Below are positions 24,882-33,568 of a stretch of 64,000 bases of DNA, piece after piece. Made by a program: the position numbers and the translations under genes. How positions within the stretch are numbered: position 1 is the first letter of the stretch; each line of letters starts with the position of its first letter. Below the pieces are notes generated by a model. The model saw nothing but the letters and a program-made list of their open reading frames with translations. It did no database searches and had not been told where the DNA came from. Source of the DNA: Castellaniella denitrificans (GTDB lineage Bacteria > Pseudomonadota > Gammaproteobacteria > Burkholderiales > Burkholderiaceae_B); assembly GCF_042653765.1 (NCBI RefSeq), contig NZ_JBHSEZ010000014.1, positions 1 through 64,000 of the forward strand, written 5' to 3'.

Positions 24882-25942
24882 CCGGCAAGGCGATCCCGCA
24901 TCGTCTCGGCCTTTTCCCGGTACTCGGCCGCCAGCGCCGCCCGGCCCGTGTTCTCGTACAGCACCGCCAGGTTCTGCGCAGCCAGGTAGCTGCCCCGGCC
25001 AGCGACGGATTCCGACAGGTCCGGGCGCTCGCCGATCTCCAGGCATTTCAGCCAGCTGGATTCCACGATCGGCAGGAACTGGGATTCCGCCTCGGCGGGA
25101 TGCCGGACCGCCCAGTCCAGGAAAACGTCCGCGACGCAGAAGAAATAATCCGGGGAATCGGGCCAGTACGGGAATTCCTCCTCGGCCAGCAGGATCGCCT
25201 GTTCCAGCCGGCCGGCCCGCTTCAAGCAGTACAACGAGCGCATGACCAGGTCGTGCCGGAACGACTGATCGCGGGCGCACAGCGACACCGCCCGGGAGAA
25301 GTGATCGGCCGCCTCCTCATGCCGGTCATAGAGGGCGAGTTCCTTGCCCAATTGATAGAGCAGATAGGGATCTTCCGGCGCTTCGGCCAGCGCCACGCGC
25401 AGCAGCGCCTCGTTGCGTCCCTTCTTGGCCTCCAGTCCCTCGGGCATGTAGCCATCGTGGCCAACGCGAATATCCAGCCTTTTGCGGGGCAGATCGCCAG
25501 AGTTGGCCGCCTGCTCATGGATCCGGCCCATATAGCGCACCCCTCTGGGCAGCACGCGGGTAGTCCATTCCGTCGCCTGGCGGGCTTCGCCGCCCTGCAT
25601 GAAGCGATTGAGGATGGCGACCTGCCCCAGGAACGGCACCGAGCCCAGGCGGCGCAACTGCTCGTGCCCCGACTCCAGCCAGTTGTCGGCGTCCAGGATC
25701 AGGTTCCAATCCGCCGAGGAATGATCCAGCGCCGCATTCCGGGCGGCGGAGAAATCATCGATCCATTCGAAATGATGCACCCGGGCACCGAAGCGCCGGG
25801 CGATGGCGATCGTATCGTCCGTCGATCCGGTGTCCAGCACGATGAATTCATCGACGTGGCCCTGCACGCTGGACAGGCAACGGGCCAGCGTGGCCGCGCC
25901 GTTCTTGACGATCATGACCAGGGCAATGGTGGGAGGGTTCAT
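24854..25942 (-). CDS. GT2 glycosyltransferase with C-terminal TPR-like repeats
   Basis: 362 residues. The N-terminal GT-A domain (~1-200) has ALVMIVKNGAATLARCLSS, EFIVLDTGSTDDT, and the metal site LILDADNWL (DxD). The remainder is helical, TPR-like (DPYLLYQLGKELALYDRHEEAADHFSRA and similar). Such SunS/WcaA-like enzymes transfer single sugars, sometimes to peptides. The final residues run into a pseudogene remnant, so the true C-terminus may have been altered by a rearrangement. Confidence 0.85.
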   Translation of the reverse strand: MNPPTIALVMIVKNGAATLARCLSSVQGHVDEFIVLDTGSTDDTIAIARRFGARVHHFEWIDDFSAARNAALDHSSADWNLILDADNWLESGHEQLRRLGSVPFLGQVAILNRFMQGGEARQATEWTTRVLPRGVRYMGRIHEQAANSGDLPRKRLDIRVGHDGYMPEGLEAKKGRNEALLRVALAEAPEDPYLLYQLGKELALYDRHEEAADHFSRAVSLCARDQSFRHDLVMRSLYCLKRAGRLEQAILLAEEEFPYWPDSPDYFFCVADVFLDWAVRHPAEAESQFLPIVESSWLKCLEIGERPDLSESVAGRGSYLAAQNLAVLYENTGRAALAAEYREKAETMRDRLAGQERPPLHR

Positions 25943-26049
25943 CGGATCACACGGACTCGCAAACAGGGGCAGCCGTGATCATGCCCCAATCCCCGGCCCA
26001 CCGCCATCGGAATGTACCGAGCAACGCCCCGGACGGCGCACATGCCCGA

Positions 26050-27051
26050 TCAATCCTTGAACACCTCTTCCAGCGAAGCAGCGTCAAGGACATTTAGCGA
26101 CCAGGTTTCCAGTTCCTCCGTGCCGGCGGCGCGGATGCGCTGGACGACCGCCTCGTCCACCGGCCCGAAGCGGCGCTGGATCAGGCGCAGCAGCAGGTCG
26201 GCCTGGCCGCGTATCATCCCATGGCGCTCGGCAATCGTCACATAACTCATTTCATGCTCCTGTTCCAGCCGCTGGGCGGCCAGAAAGTAGTCCGTCTCCA
26301 GATCCGCCGGCAGGCGGAGCATCCATTCCACCAGTCGCAACAAAGGGCCGATCCCATCCCGCGTGTAGCCATAGCCATACAGGCGGCGAGTCAGATCCAG
26401 CAGCGGCGCCAGCCGGCTGGCCTTGTCCGGATGCCCTGCCGCCTGCAACTGCGCCATGATCACCACGGCAAACGGATTCACCGGCGCCAGCGCATCCAGC
26501 TCGTCCCAGCGAGCCCGCCAGTCGTTCAATTCTACAATCGGAAAGGTGAACCGGGTCCGCTGGGCCAGAAAATCGTTTCGATAGGTCAGGCTGGCGGCCG
26601 GCGCCTCATGGGGCGCGCGCCGCGGCTGGTCGATCAGAACCCCCAGGCTATAAACCTGCGGCGGCAGCAGCGCCCTGCCCCTGCGCCGTTCCCGCTGCCG
26701 GATCAGCACGTTATATTCCAGCATCCGCCAACCAAAAACCTGCAGGGCCTGTGGACCGGACAGGCGCCCCTGAATCTCGACGTGCACCAGCAGCAAGGCG
26801 TCATCGCCGCTGCGCAGGCGAACCCGGGCCAGCTTGTCGGCATGGCGGTGGCCCTGGCCGGGCGCGCTGGCGCGCAAGACCGCCTGCAATTCCTTGTCCA
26901 GGAATTCGACCGGCACCGACCCGTCGATGAGGGAATACAGGTTCGGGGTCAGCAGGGCCAGCGCCTGGGGAAAATAGAGTTCGAGCGCGTCCTTCCACGG
27001 ACTGTCGTGATCGTCCGCGAAAGCGGGCGACGATGCATTGCGGGCGGACAT
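26050..27051 (-). CDS. Rpn-like PD-(D/E)xK nuclease/transposase-related protein with DUF4351 tail
   Basis: 333 residues. The N-terminal region contains LYSLIDGSVPVEFLDKELQAVL and LLVHVEIQGR, the core beta-strand E-x-Q of the Rpn/YhgA-like nuclease superfamily. The C-terminal ~60 residues (GMIRGQADLLLRLIQRRFGPV...) are DUF4351-like. Rpn proteins promote RecA-independent recombination and some act in phage defence. The charge pattern of the core seems intact. A truncated paralogue remnant lies 1.2 kb downstream on the same strand. Confidence 0.75.
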   Translation of the reverse strand: MSARNASSPAFADDHDSPWKDALELYFPQALALLTPNLYSLIDGSVPVEFLDKELQAVLRASAPGQGHRHADKLARVRLRSGDDALLLVHVEIQGRLSGPQALQVFGWRMLEYNVLIRQRERRRGRALLPPQVYSLGVLIDQPRRAPHEAPAASLTYRNDFLAQRTRFTFPIVELNDWRARWDELDALAPVNPFAVVIMAQLQAAGHPDKASRLAPLLDLTRRLYGYGYTRDGIGPLLRLVEWMLRLPADLETDYFLAAQRLEQEHEMSYVTIAERHGMIRGQADLLLRLIQRRFGPVDEAVVQRIRAAGTEELETWSLNVLDAASLEEVFKD

Positions 27052-27255
27052 GGCGGGCTTCCTGGCTCGGGAAGCCTCATTCTGCGCAGACGATGCTGGT
27101 CCTGCCAGACTGGGAAATACGGACGGAGGAAAACATCCTCCGATCAGAGAATTTCAGCTTCTGATGTACAGATATTGCGACGCAAAACCGCATAATCCAC
27201 TCGGGACATCAAAGTAAACTTCGGAGGCTGCTGGGGGCTGCACTGATGCAGCACA

Positions 27256-28479
27256 CTATACTCTTGATGCGCACCCTATTAATTTGTGAATTTTCTCAGC
27301 ACCGCTGTTTGATTGAGTAAGTGGAATTATATATTGCTTACCATTGACCAAACGCAGCGTTATTTCTTTGTTCAGGACCCCTGAAATACCGACACCCGCT
27401 ATATCATCAAATTTAATACATAGTTCTTTTTCATCACTGAACGCCCCCAGGAGACAGTACACATAATCATTCGTCAGCACCACCCCTCGGTCTCCTTTTC
27501 CCAATAATGTCTCATCAAAGTAAAAAATAATATTTTCTTTTTTGAGTGCAGGAAATTTCTTCCTAGAATTAAATGAATTAATAAAATTTTCTACTTTTTT
27601 ATCATTCAAATCGTCATACCGATAAAAATTGTGCCTTTTGCACGTTGCATAGCTTTCGTTTTCATGAACCGCAATCCTTTCAGATATTTTACCGTCCAAT
27701 CCAACTAATGTTCCCATTGAACCCGTAAGTGATGCACCGATAGCACCCACACCTGGAGTAATCGTTGACTTTATCGCAGTTTGAGTAATAGTACGCGTAT
27801 AGTCCTCGACAACAGTCCCTCGTGCAGTCACATATCCGCTGACTGATTGAGGTACTTTTGTTACAGCACCCGTCAGAGTTGTTTGGAAAGCAGCCCGTAG
27901 AGAAGTTATGACCGAAACAAGCAGCAGAACTATTATGGGTATCGAAAGAAGTGATATTGAGAGTAAAAAAAGACTGTTTTTTGGCGTATCTGAACGCTGA
28001 CCAATGCGAGAACAAAGCCACAAGGCAGAAAAGATATATGAAGCCGCACACAAAATAGACAAGACAGCACCGCTGATATAGGGACTGTCCAGACTGCTAA
28101 AAATAGGTATCAAAAGGCTGGCATAAAGGACCGCACTCAGACACGCCTCCGGCAACAAGTTTCTAATACCATCAAATGCCTGGATTAAATTATACATAAC
28201 CCAAAAAAATAAAATAGCCCAACCAATAACCGGAATTGCAGCAGCAATCACCATTATAACAATGCTTGCAATGACTCCCGCTATGATTTTGACCAGATAC
28301 CCCTCAGATGCCAGATAATAGATAAAATATATAAATCCAAAAAATATTACTATCGAAATAATCAATATGGCTTTTTCCGGTATGAAAAATAAAATTCCCC
28401 AGATTGATAATAATAGAAAAAAACATATTCTAGAACCGGAGTTTTCCGGCTTTGCTGAAAAAATATAATTGATATTCAT
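27256..28479 (-). CDS. Unrecognised AT-rich membrane protein with PH-like C-terminal domain
   Basis: 407 residues that I do not recognise. The first ~210 residues hold roughly six to seven hydrophobic helices in closely spaced pairs. A central Thr/Ser-rich stretch (~215-265) follows, then a soluble domain. Its last ~100 residues (GVVLTNDYVYCLLG, KFDDIAGVGISG, EITLRLVNGKQYIIPL) have the alternating strand pattern of bacterial PH-like lipid-binding domains. Codon use is strikingly AT-rich compared with neighbours, indicating horizontal transfer. It is separated from a GIY-YIG gene by an IS3 element. The PH-like call is inference from pattern only. Confidence 0.6.
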   Translation of the reverse strand: MNINYIFSAKPENSGSRICFFLLLSIWGILFFIPEKAILIISIVIFFGFIYFIYYLASEGYLVKIIAGVIASIVIMVIAAAIPVIGWAILFFWVMYNLIQAFDGIRNLLPEACLSAVLYASLLIPIFSSLDSPYISGAVLSILCAASYIFSALWLCSRIGQRSDTPKNSLFLLSISLLSIPIIVLLLVSVITSLRAAFQTTLTGAVTKVPQSVSGYVTARGTVVEDYTRTITQTAIKSTITPGVGAIGASLTGSMGTLVGLDGKISERIAVHENESYATCKRHNFYRYDDLNDKKVENFINSFNSRKKFPALKKENIIFYFDETLLGKGDRGVVLTNDYVYCLLGAFSDEKELCIKFDDIAGVGISGVLNKEITLRLVNGKQYIIPLTQSNSGAEKIHKLIGCASRV

Positions 28480-28552
28480 TTAATATTCTAATAGTTAAAT
28501 GGTTGAACCTTATTTACTCATTTCTGTATTGACCCGGCGGAACCTGCACAGG

Positions 28553-29374
28553 TCAGGCGGCTAATGCAAAGGCCTCAGCCGGGGTTTTCATCTTCAGCGC
28601 TTGGTGTAGGCGCCGGTGGTTGTAAAAGCTGATCCAGCTGCCAATGACCCGGCTGGCATGCTGCAGCGATTCAAATCGGTGGCGGTGAGCACATTGCTCT
28701 TTCAACGTCCGGATGACACGCTCAACCATGCCGTTTTGCTGCGGGCAATGTGGCGTGATGAACTCCTGGCGCAGGCCATAGCTGCGCACCAGTGCGGTGT
28801 AGCTGCGACGGGTAAAAATCAACCCGTTGTCCGATCGAAGTAAAAACGGCTCAGGCACACGCCCCAGCGTCCCAAACCTGGCGATCAGGGCGTGTTCCAG
28901 CGCCCTGCTGGCCGTGGTGGCCTTGCTGCTGCGCGACAGGTGCCAGCCCAATAGTTCACGGGTATGGCAGTCGATCACCAGCGCAAGAGCCGCCCAGCCA
29001 TCACGGCCTGCCCAGATCCGGCACAGATCGGTGGACCAACGTTCATTGGGCGCTGTGGCCACTGAGGGCAACGTCTCGATCCGGGGCCGCAACCCGATGG
29101 CACGCCTCTTCACCTGCCAGCCCTTGAGCTGGAAGATCCGCTGCACCGTGTTCTTGTTGAACCCCAGCAGGTGAGCCACCGTACGGTAGCCAAACGACGG
29201 CGACTCTTCAATCATCGCCTTGATCAGCTCGGCATACTTGGGATTGACCCTGGGCGCGGCCTGGGTCGGCCTGTAATACACCGTGCGCCGGGGGATGTTG
29301 AACCACTGACACAGCTTGGAGATCGAGACGGTGAATCCATCTTCCTTCAGTCCCTGGCGGATCGTCTCGATCAT
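28553..29374 (-). CDS. IS3-family transposase OrfB (DDE integrase core)
   Basis: 273 residues. HTH-like region FNIPRRTVYYRP, then an rve integrase core with the DDE triad consistent with STDLCRIWAG (D), LRSDNGLIF (D) and QQNGMVERVIRTLKEQ (E) at IS3-type spacing. Complete and probably active. Begins with an ATG overlapping the orfA stop; also reachable by -1 frameshift on an A7 run at 29404-29410, after which the frame stays open. Confidence 0.9.
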   Translation of the reverse strand: MIETIRQGLKEDGFTVSISKLCQWFNIPRRTVYYRPTQAAPRVNPKYAELIKAMIEESPSFGYRTVAHLLGFNKNTVQRIFQLKGWQVKRRAIGLRPRIETLPSVATAPNERWSTDLCRIWAGRDGWAALALVIDCHTRELLGWHLSRSSKATTASRALEHALIARFGTLGRVPEPFLLRSDNGLIFTRRSYTALVRSYGLRQEFITPHCPQQNGMVERVIRTLKEQCAHRHRFESLQHASRVIGSWISFYNHRRLHQALKMKTPAEAFALAA

Positions 29375-29685
29375 TTCTCGTCCTCTCCCAACAGGGACTG
29401 CAATTTTTTTCTTGCTCTGAGCTCCAGCATCGCTTCACCGTAGGCTTCTTGCAAGTCCTTGATCTGGCGCTCGTACTGCTCTTTGACGTCCAGCGGATTG
29501 GCCCTCAGAGCGTTCTCCATGCCGCGCTTGGCGTCATCGACCCATTTCTCCACTTCGGAGAGCGACAGATCATAGGCGCGGCTGGCCTCGGATACGGTCG
29601 TCTTACCCTGGATGATGTCCAGCACCAGCGCGCTCTTGCGCTTGGCTGTCCATCGCTTGATCTCGTCTTCCATCTTCATGCTCAT
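29371..29685 (-). CDS. IS3-family transposase OrfA
   Basis: 104 residues: a helix-turn-helix (KRKSALVLDIIQGKTTVSEASRAYDLSLSEVEKWVDDAKRG) followed by a leucine-zipper-like coiled coil (EQYERQIKDLQEAYGEAMLELRARKKLQSLL), the usual IS3 OrfA plan for end binding and multimerisation. The start MSMKMEDE is supported by GAGGAAA upstream. Near its end is a slippery A7 that would fuse it to OrfB by -1 frameshift. Confidence 0.85.
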   Translation of the reverse strand: MSMKMEDEIKRWTAKRKSALVLDIIQGKTTVSEASRAYDLSLSEVEKWVDDAKRGMENALRANPLDVKEQYERQIKDLQEAYGEAMLELRARKKLQSLLGEDEK

Positions 29686-29808
29686 GATGATTTCCTCTTC
29701 AATTATCACCTGAGCAGGTTTTTACTGGGTCAATACAAGATTTGATGATCTCAGATCCAGCAATTCTCAATCACGAAATACTCACGCAAACCGCTTGAAT
29801 GCTTGCTA

Positions 29809-30315
29809 TTATTTTGATCTTCTAAGATATAAATATTCTTGCTCGAAACCATCCATCTTTGGCCAATTTTCAGAATAAATTTCGTGATATTTTATGAGGG
29901 TTCCTTGAATATTAAGAAGTCGTGTGCCATTGCTTAAAGCATGCTCAATCAAACCCTTTTCCGCCAATGTAATAGCCTTTTCCTTGCTTGCAGCCGAAGC
30001 GGCCTTGACATGCCCGACGAGCAGTACACGCTTTCCATTGATGATTTTTTTTGCCTCGACCTTATTCGGATTGGGATGCCAGTCTTTAACCTGACTGATA
30101 AGTTTCAGATTGTTCATCTGACTCTTCAGTCTTCCGCGCAGATTAATGCTTTTTCCTATATATATGGGAGTGTATTTTCCGCCATATACACGGGAAAATA
30201 TATAAATGCCATACTCTTCCGATATGTCTGAGAGAAAACTGTCATCGTATATTTTGCCTGGATGTTGGGATCGTATCAGCTTGATGGGATCTTGCCACTC
30301 CAATGTGATATTCAT
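29809..30315 (-). CDS. Divergent GIY-YIG domain protein
   Basis: 168 residues. EYGIYIFSRVYGGKYTPIYIGKS shows GIY and YIG motifs at the right spacing, with RLKSQM placing the conserved Arg ~10 residues later and EKGLIEHALSNG carrying the metal-binding Glu, as in GIY-YIG nucleases. It lacks any fused recognition domain. AT-rich like the membrane protein gene across the IS, so both likely arrived together. Function unknown; a stand-alone nuclease or a relic of a larger defence system are options. Confidence 0.65.
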   Translation of the reverse strand: MNITLEWQDPIKLIRSQHPGKIYDDSFLSDISEEYGIYIFSRVYGGKYTPIYIGKSINLRGRLKSQMNNLKLISQVKDWHPNPNKVEAKKIINGKRVLLVGHVKAASAASKEKAITLAEKGLIEHALSNGTRLLNIQGTLIKYHEIYSENWPKMDGFEQEYLYLRRSK

Positions 30316-30350
30316 GTGCGATTGTCTCTATCATCTATTTCATCGATGCG

Positions 30351-30386
30351 AAACAGCCTCTGACTCGTGAGAACCAGAGGCTGTTT
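30351..30386 (-). terminator. Hairpin downstream of flagellin 1
   Basis: A 12-bp perfect stem, AAACAGCCTCTG with its complement, around a 12-base loop lies ~58 bases after the flagellin stop. Only a short T-run (TTT) ends it on the minus strand. Confidence 0.5.
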
Positions 30387-30443
30387 GCTCATGGGCCGGC
30401 ATCATCGATGCCAGCCATTATTGCTACTGTGATATCAAGGATA

Positions 30444-31727
30444 TTAACGCAGCAGGCTCAGCATGGTTTGCGGGACCTGATTGGCCTGCGCCAGCACGGC
30501 GGTGCCGGCCTGTTGCAGGATCTGGGCGCGCGTCATGTTGGACACTTCCACCGCGTAGTCGGCGTCCTCGATGCGCGAACGGGCGGCTGACAGATTGGTG
30601 ATGGTGTTATTCAGGTTGGCAATGGTCGATTCAAAACGGTTCTGAATCGCGCCCAGGCCGCTGCGCAGGCTGTCGACTTGAGCCAGGGCGTCATCGATGC
30701 GCTTCAAAGGATCGGCCGTCGCGACACCTTGGAACTCAGCCGTCGCTGTCGTTCCTCCCTTGGTGCTCAGCTCGATAATCGTGGTAGTCTGGTCATCGGT
30801 AGTCGGAGCCGCTCCACCATCAACAAGGGCAGTTGCTGCAACTGCAAAGGTCTTGCCTTGCAGTTCGACGTAGCCGGTCGCGGAGCCAGCAGCGTCAGCT
30901 CCGACCTTCACGAACTGGCCAGTGACCTTGACAGCATCAGCAGTGGCAATGCCACCAGCAGCATCGGCAAAAGAGATGTCGACAGTGTTGAGTTCGACGG
31001 CGCCAGTTGTGTCATTAACAGAAGCGGCATAGTAATCATTGCCCGACTTGACTACGTACTGGGTTCCGCCAGAACTATGCAGCGAAAGATCCTTGGCATC
31101 CACGCCGAGGGAGGTGGCGACAGCGCTCAGATCCACATCAATAGGAGCGCCGCCGCCTGCAGAAACCGTCGTGATCGGATCGCTGACATTCAAGGAGTTC
31201 TTGGCAACCGTCAGGCTATCCAATCCAAGGGTATTGGCGGTGATTTCCTTCAGATTGATGCTGATGGTCTCGTTGTCGTTGGCGCCGACTTGAATGGTCA
31301 GTTCGTTGTTGCTGGCCAGGACCTTGACGCCGTTGAATTGCGTTTGCGCGGAAACGCGGTTGATTTCGTCCAGGCGCTGGGTGATTTCGTCCTGGATCGA
31401 TTTGAGATCGGAGTCCGAATTCGTTCCATTGGCCGCCTGAACCGAAAGTTCGCGGATGCGCTGCAGATTGTTGTTGATCTCGGTCAGCGCGCCTTCCGTC
31501 GTCTGGGCGATGGAGATCCCGTCGTTCGAGTTGCGTGCGGCTTGGGTCAGGCCCTTGATGTTGGCCGTGAAGCGGTTGGCAATGGCCTGGCCGGCGGCGT
31601 CGTCCTTGGCGCTGTTGATGCGCAGGCCCGAGGACAGGCGTTCGATCGCCGAACCCAGAGCGGACTGGGACTTGTTCAGGTTGTTCTGGGAGACCAGAGC
31701 AAGGTAGTTAGTGTTGATAACAGCCAT
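30444..31727 (-). CDS. Flagellin (long form)
   Basis: 427 residues. Both conserved ends of flagellin are complete: N-terminal D0/D1 (MAVINTNYLALVSQNNLNKSQ to QTQFNGVKVL) and C-terminal D1/D0 (GLGAIQNRFESTIANLNNTI to QTMLSLLR). The ~190-residue Ser/Thr/Ala-rich centre (D2/D3) is surface exposed and a likely glycosylation target, given the nearby glycan genes. The ends are nearly identical to those of the flagellin at 33569, but the centre is longer by about 145 residues. A sigma-28 promoter precedes it, and AGGAG lies before the ATG. Confidence 0.95.
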   Translation of the reverse strand: MAVINTNYLALVSQNNLNKSQSALGSAIERLSSGLRINSAKDDAAGQAIANRFTANIKGLTQAARNSNDGISIAQTTEGALTEINNNLQRIRELSVQAANGTNSDSDLKSIQDEITQRLDEINRVSAQTQFNGVKVLASNNELTIQVGANDNETISINLKEITANTLGLDSLTVAKNSLNVSDPITTVSAGGGAPIDVDLSAVATSLGVDAKDLSLHSSGGTQYVVKSGNDYYAASVNDTTGAVELNTVDISFADAAGGIATADAVKVTGQFVKVGADAAGSATGYVELQGKTFAVAATALVDGGAAPTTDDQTTTIIELSTKGGTTATAEFQGVATADPLKRIDDALAQVDSLRSGLGAIQNRFESTIANLNNTITNLSAARSRIEDADYAVEVSNMTRAQILQQAGTAVLAQANQVPQTMLSLLR

Positions 31728-31808
31728 GAGAGACTCCTAAGAGATTCGGCGAAGGATTCGCCCTTTTTGCCCAGGATGACAAACCGAGTGACCTCCTGTT
31801 CTGCCCCG

Positions 31809-31835
31809 TTAACGGAGGGACCAGGAGGAACTTTA
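31809..31835 (-). promoter_or_regulatory. Sigma-28 (FliA) promoter of flagellin 1
   Basis: On the minus strand TAAAGTTC, an 11-base spacer and TCCGTTAA match the sigma-28 consensus TAAAGTTT-N11-GCCGATAA with one and two mismatches. It lies ~80 bases before the flagellin ATG, leaving an ~80-base leader. Confidence 0.8.
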
Positions 31836-31947
31836 GGGTGATGTGCGAGTTTTTTTGCCGCCAGGCCGCCCCAGGGCGAAAGGATATCTCCCGAAGGGCG
31901 GCGGGCGGCCGCGGGCTACGCGGCGCAGACGGTTGCCGGGAGTGGAG

Positions 31948-33210
31948 TCACTCCCGCTCGATCACGCTCAGCATCCGGGTCCTGCGCTCCGACAGGGGAC
32001 CGAACGCCTGGGACAGGCGCGCATACCGCTCGCCGTTGGCCAAGGCGCTCAGGATGTCGGCCCAGTCCTGCATCAGCAGGGTGCGGGAGCCGACGAAACG
32101 CGCATGGTCATAGGGCGCTCGGGAGGCGTCCCGGCGGCGGTGCGCAAGCTGCAGGTCCACCAGCTTGTCGGGATAGCCGAGCAGGCCGAGCAAGGTCGTG
32201 GCGGTCGCCCGGAATCCGTGCGCGGAAAACCGTCCACTGTATCCCAGGCGTCCGATGGCGTGGTTGAAGCTGCTCGCGGCAAGCGCACCGCCCGGATTCC
32301 GGTGGTTGGGAAACAGCAGAGGACCGAGGCCGGACAGCTTGCGCAGGGCGTGGAGCATCGCCAGCGCCTGCCGGGACAGCGGCACCATGTGCGGCCGGCG
32401 CATCTTCATGCGTTCCTTCGGAACGATCCAGACCGCGTTGTCGAAGTCGAATTCCTGCCAGCGGGCCAGCCGCAACTCCGAAGGCCGCACGAACGTCAGC
32501 GCCAGCAGGCGCAGGCCGATGGCGATGTCGGGGTACCCGTCCCAGGCGTCCAGGCGCTGGAAGAATTCCGGGATGTCGGACCAGCCCAGCGGCGGATGAT
32601 GGCGCACGGTCGGCCGCCTGACCAGGCCTTTGAGCAGGCTGGCCGGGTTGTCCTCGCGCAGTCCTTGCAGGATGGCATGGGAGAAGACCTGGGATATCCA
32701 CTGCTGCGCGAGCAGCGCGGCGCAACGGGCGCCGCGCTCCGCGATCGACGCGATGAGCGCGCGGATGTCCATGGGGGTGAGATCCGCGACCGGCTCGTTT
32801 CCAATGGCGGGCAGGATGTCCTTTTCGAAGTACCGCCGTATCTGGCGGGAGTAGCCCGGGCTCCATTGCGGGTTGGCGGCCAGCCAGGCGTGCGCGATCG
32901 TCTCGAACGAGGGAGGCGCGGATGGTTCGGCATGCGAGGCGGGCCTTTGCTCCCACAGGGGGTGAATGCCTTGAAGGATCAGGTCCCGCACCCGGTCGCG
33001 TTCCCGGCGCGCTTGGGCGAGCGTGACGTCCGGGTAGCGTCCGATGGCGTATACCTGGGCCTTGCCGCTCAGGCGGTAGCGGTAGCGCCAAAGCTTGCTT
33101 CCACTGGGTTGTACCGACAGGAACAGGCTGCCGCCGTCCCGGAGTTGGTAGGGCTTGCCTGCCGCCTTGGCAGAGTTGATTGCACGGGTTGATAGAAGGT
33201 TCTGAGCCAT
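31948..33210 (-). CDS. Tyrosine recombinase/integrase (DUF4102 P4-type)
   Basis: 420 residues. An N-terminal DUF4102 arm-binding domain (LRDGGSLFLSVQPSGSKLWRYRYR, AIGRYPDVTLAQARRERDRVRDLI), then a core-binding SAM-like domain, then the catalytic domain: Arg in FVRPSELRLARW, the HGFRATA box (His and Arg) and Tyr in APYDHARFV. In place of the second box Tyr there is Phe. Catalytic residues look complete. The upstream region is AT-rich with short direct repeats. No tRNA or clear att site was found; element extent is unknown because of the gap at 33558. Confidence 0.88.
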   Translation of the reverse strand: MAQNLLSTRAINSAKAAGKPYQLRDGGSLFLSVQPSGSKLWRYRYRLSGKAQVYAIGRYPDVTLAQARRERDRVRDLILQGIHPLWEQRPASHAEPSAPPSFETIAHAWLAANPQWSPGYSRQIRRYFEKDILPAIGNEPVADLTPMDIRALIASIAERGARCAALLAQQWISQVFSHAILQGLREDNPASLLKGLVRRPTVRHHPPLGWSDIPEFFQRLDAWDGYPDIAIGLRLLALTFVRPSELRLARWQEFDFDNAVWIVPKERMKMRRPHMVPLSRQALAMLHALRKLSGLGPLLFPNHRNPGGALAASSFNHAIGRLGYSGRFSAHGFRATATTLLGLLGYPDKLVDLQLAHRRRDASRAPYDHARFVGSRTLLMQDWADILSALANGERYARLSQAFGPLSERRTRMLSVIERE

Positions 33211-33457
33211 GTGCTGCTTTCTCCATTACAAAAGAGCACACAGATATATACACATTGCTTTTTGCCCAGATAAGTGTATTTGTACAGAATGCCTTATTTA
33301 TCAATGATATAAATCGACATGGCGATATACACATTCATATACACGAGGACTCTCTGCAAGGCGTTTGCGTCAGGCATTCTCTCAATAGATTTCCCTCTCA
33401 AAGAAACAAAATGTATCCATAGATGGTGATTAGTTCATGGAAATCCATGCGGAACGA
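33211..33457. other. AT-rich region upstream of the integrase gene
   Basis: No gene found. Two direct copies of ATATACACATT (33246-33256 and 33325-33335) plus a partial third (CATATACACG) are candidate integrase arm-binding or regulatory sites. AT content is well above the surroundings. Confidence 0.45.
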
Positions 33458-33557
33458 TTATCAACACTAACTACCTTGCTCTGGTCTCCCAGAACAACCT
33501 GAACAAGTCCCAGTCCGCTCTGGGTTCGGCGATCGAACGCCTGTCCTCGGGCCTGCG
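33458..33557 (+). pseudogene. 5' flagellin fragment ending at the assembly gap
   Basis: Exactly 100 bases are identical to the complement of 31621-31720, codons 3 to ~36 of flagellin 1, but the first ATGGCTG is absent and the preceding sequence is unrelated. The match stops at the N run. This may be a graph-end repeat of the assembler and not a real fragment. Confidence 0.6.
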
Positions 33558-33567
33558 NNNNNNNNNN
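33558..33567. other. Assembly gap (10 N)
   Basis: Ten undetermined bases. Both flanks begin the same flagellin N-terminal coding sequence (45 identical bases), so the join is within repeated flagellin DNA and the true size and order are uncertain. Confidence 0.95.
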
Positions 33568-33568
33568 C

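Larger units (their letters stand above)
28525..29737. mobile_element. IS3-family insertion sequence
   Basis: A complete element of about 1.2 kb with matching ends: TGTATTGACCC at 28525-28535 and its exact complement at 29727-29737, the terminal similarity extending into AACCTGC..AGGT. It carries overlapping orfA and orfB on the minus strand. No clear target duplication is visible. It sits inside an AT-rich island. Confidence 0.88.

Noticed and set aside
28525..29737. Target site duplication of the IS3 element
   Set aside because: Bases flanking the terminal repeats do not match directly, so none is claimed.
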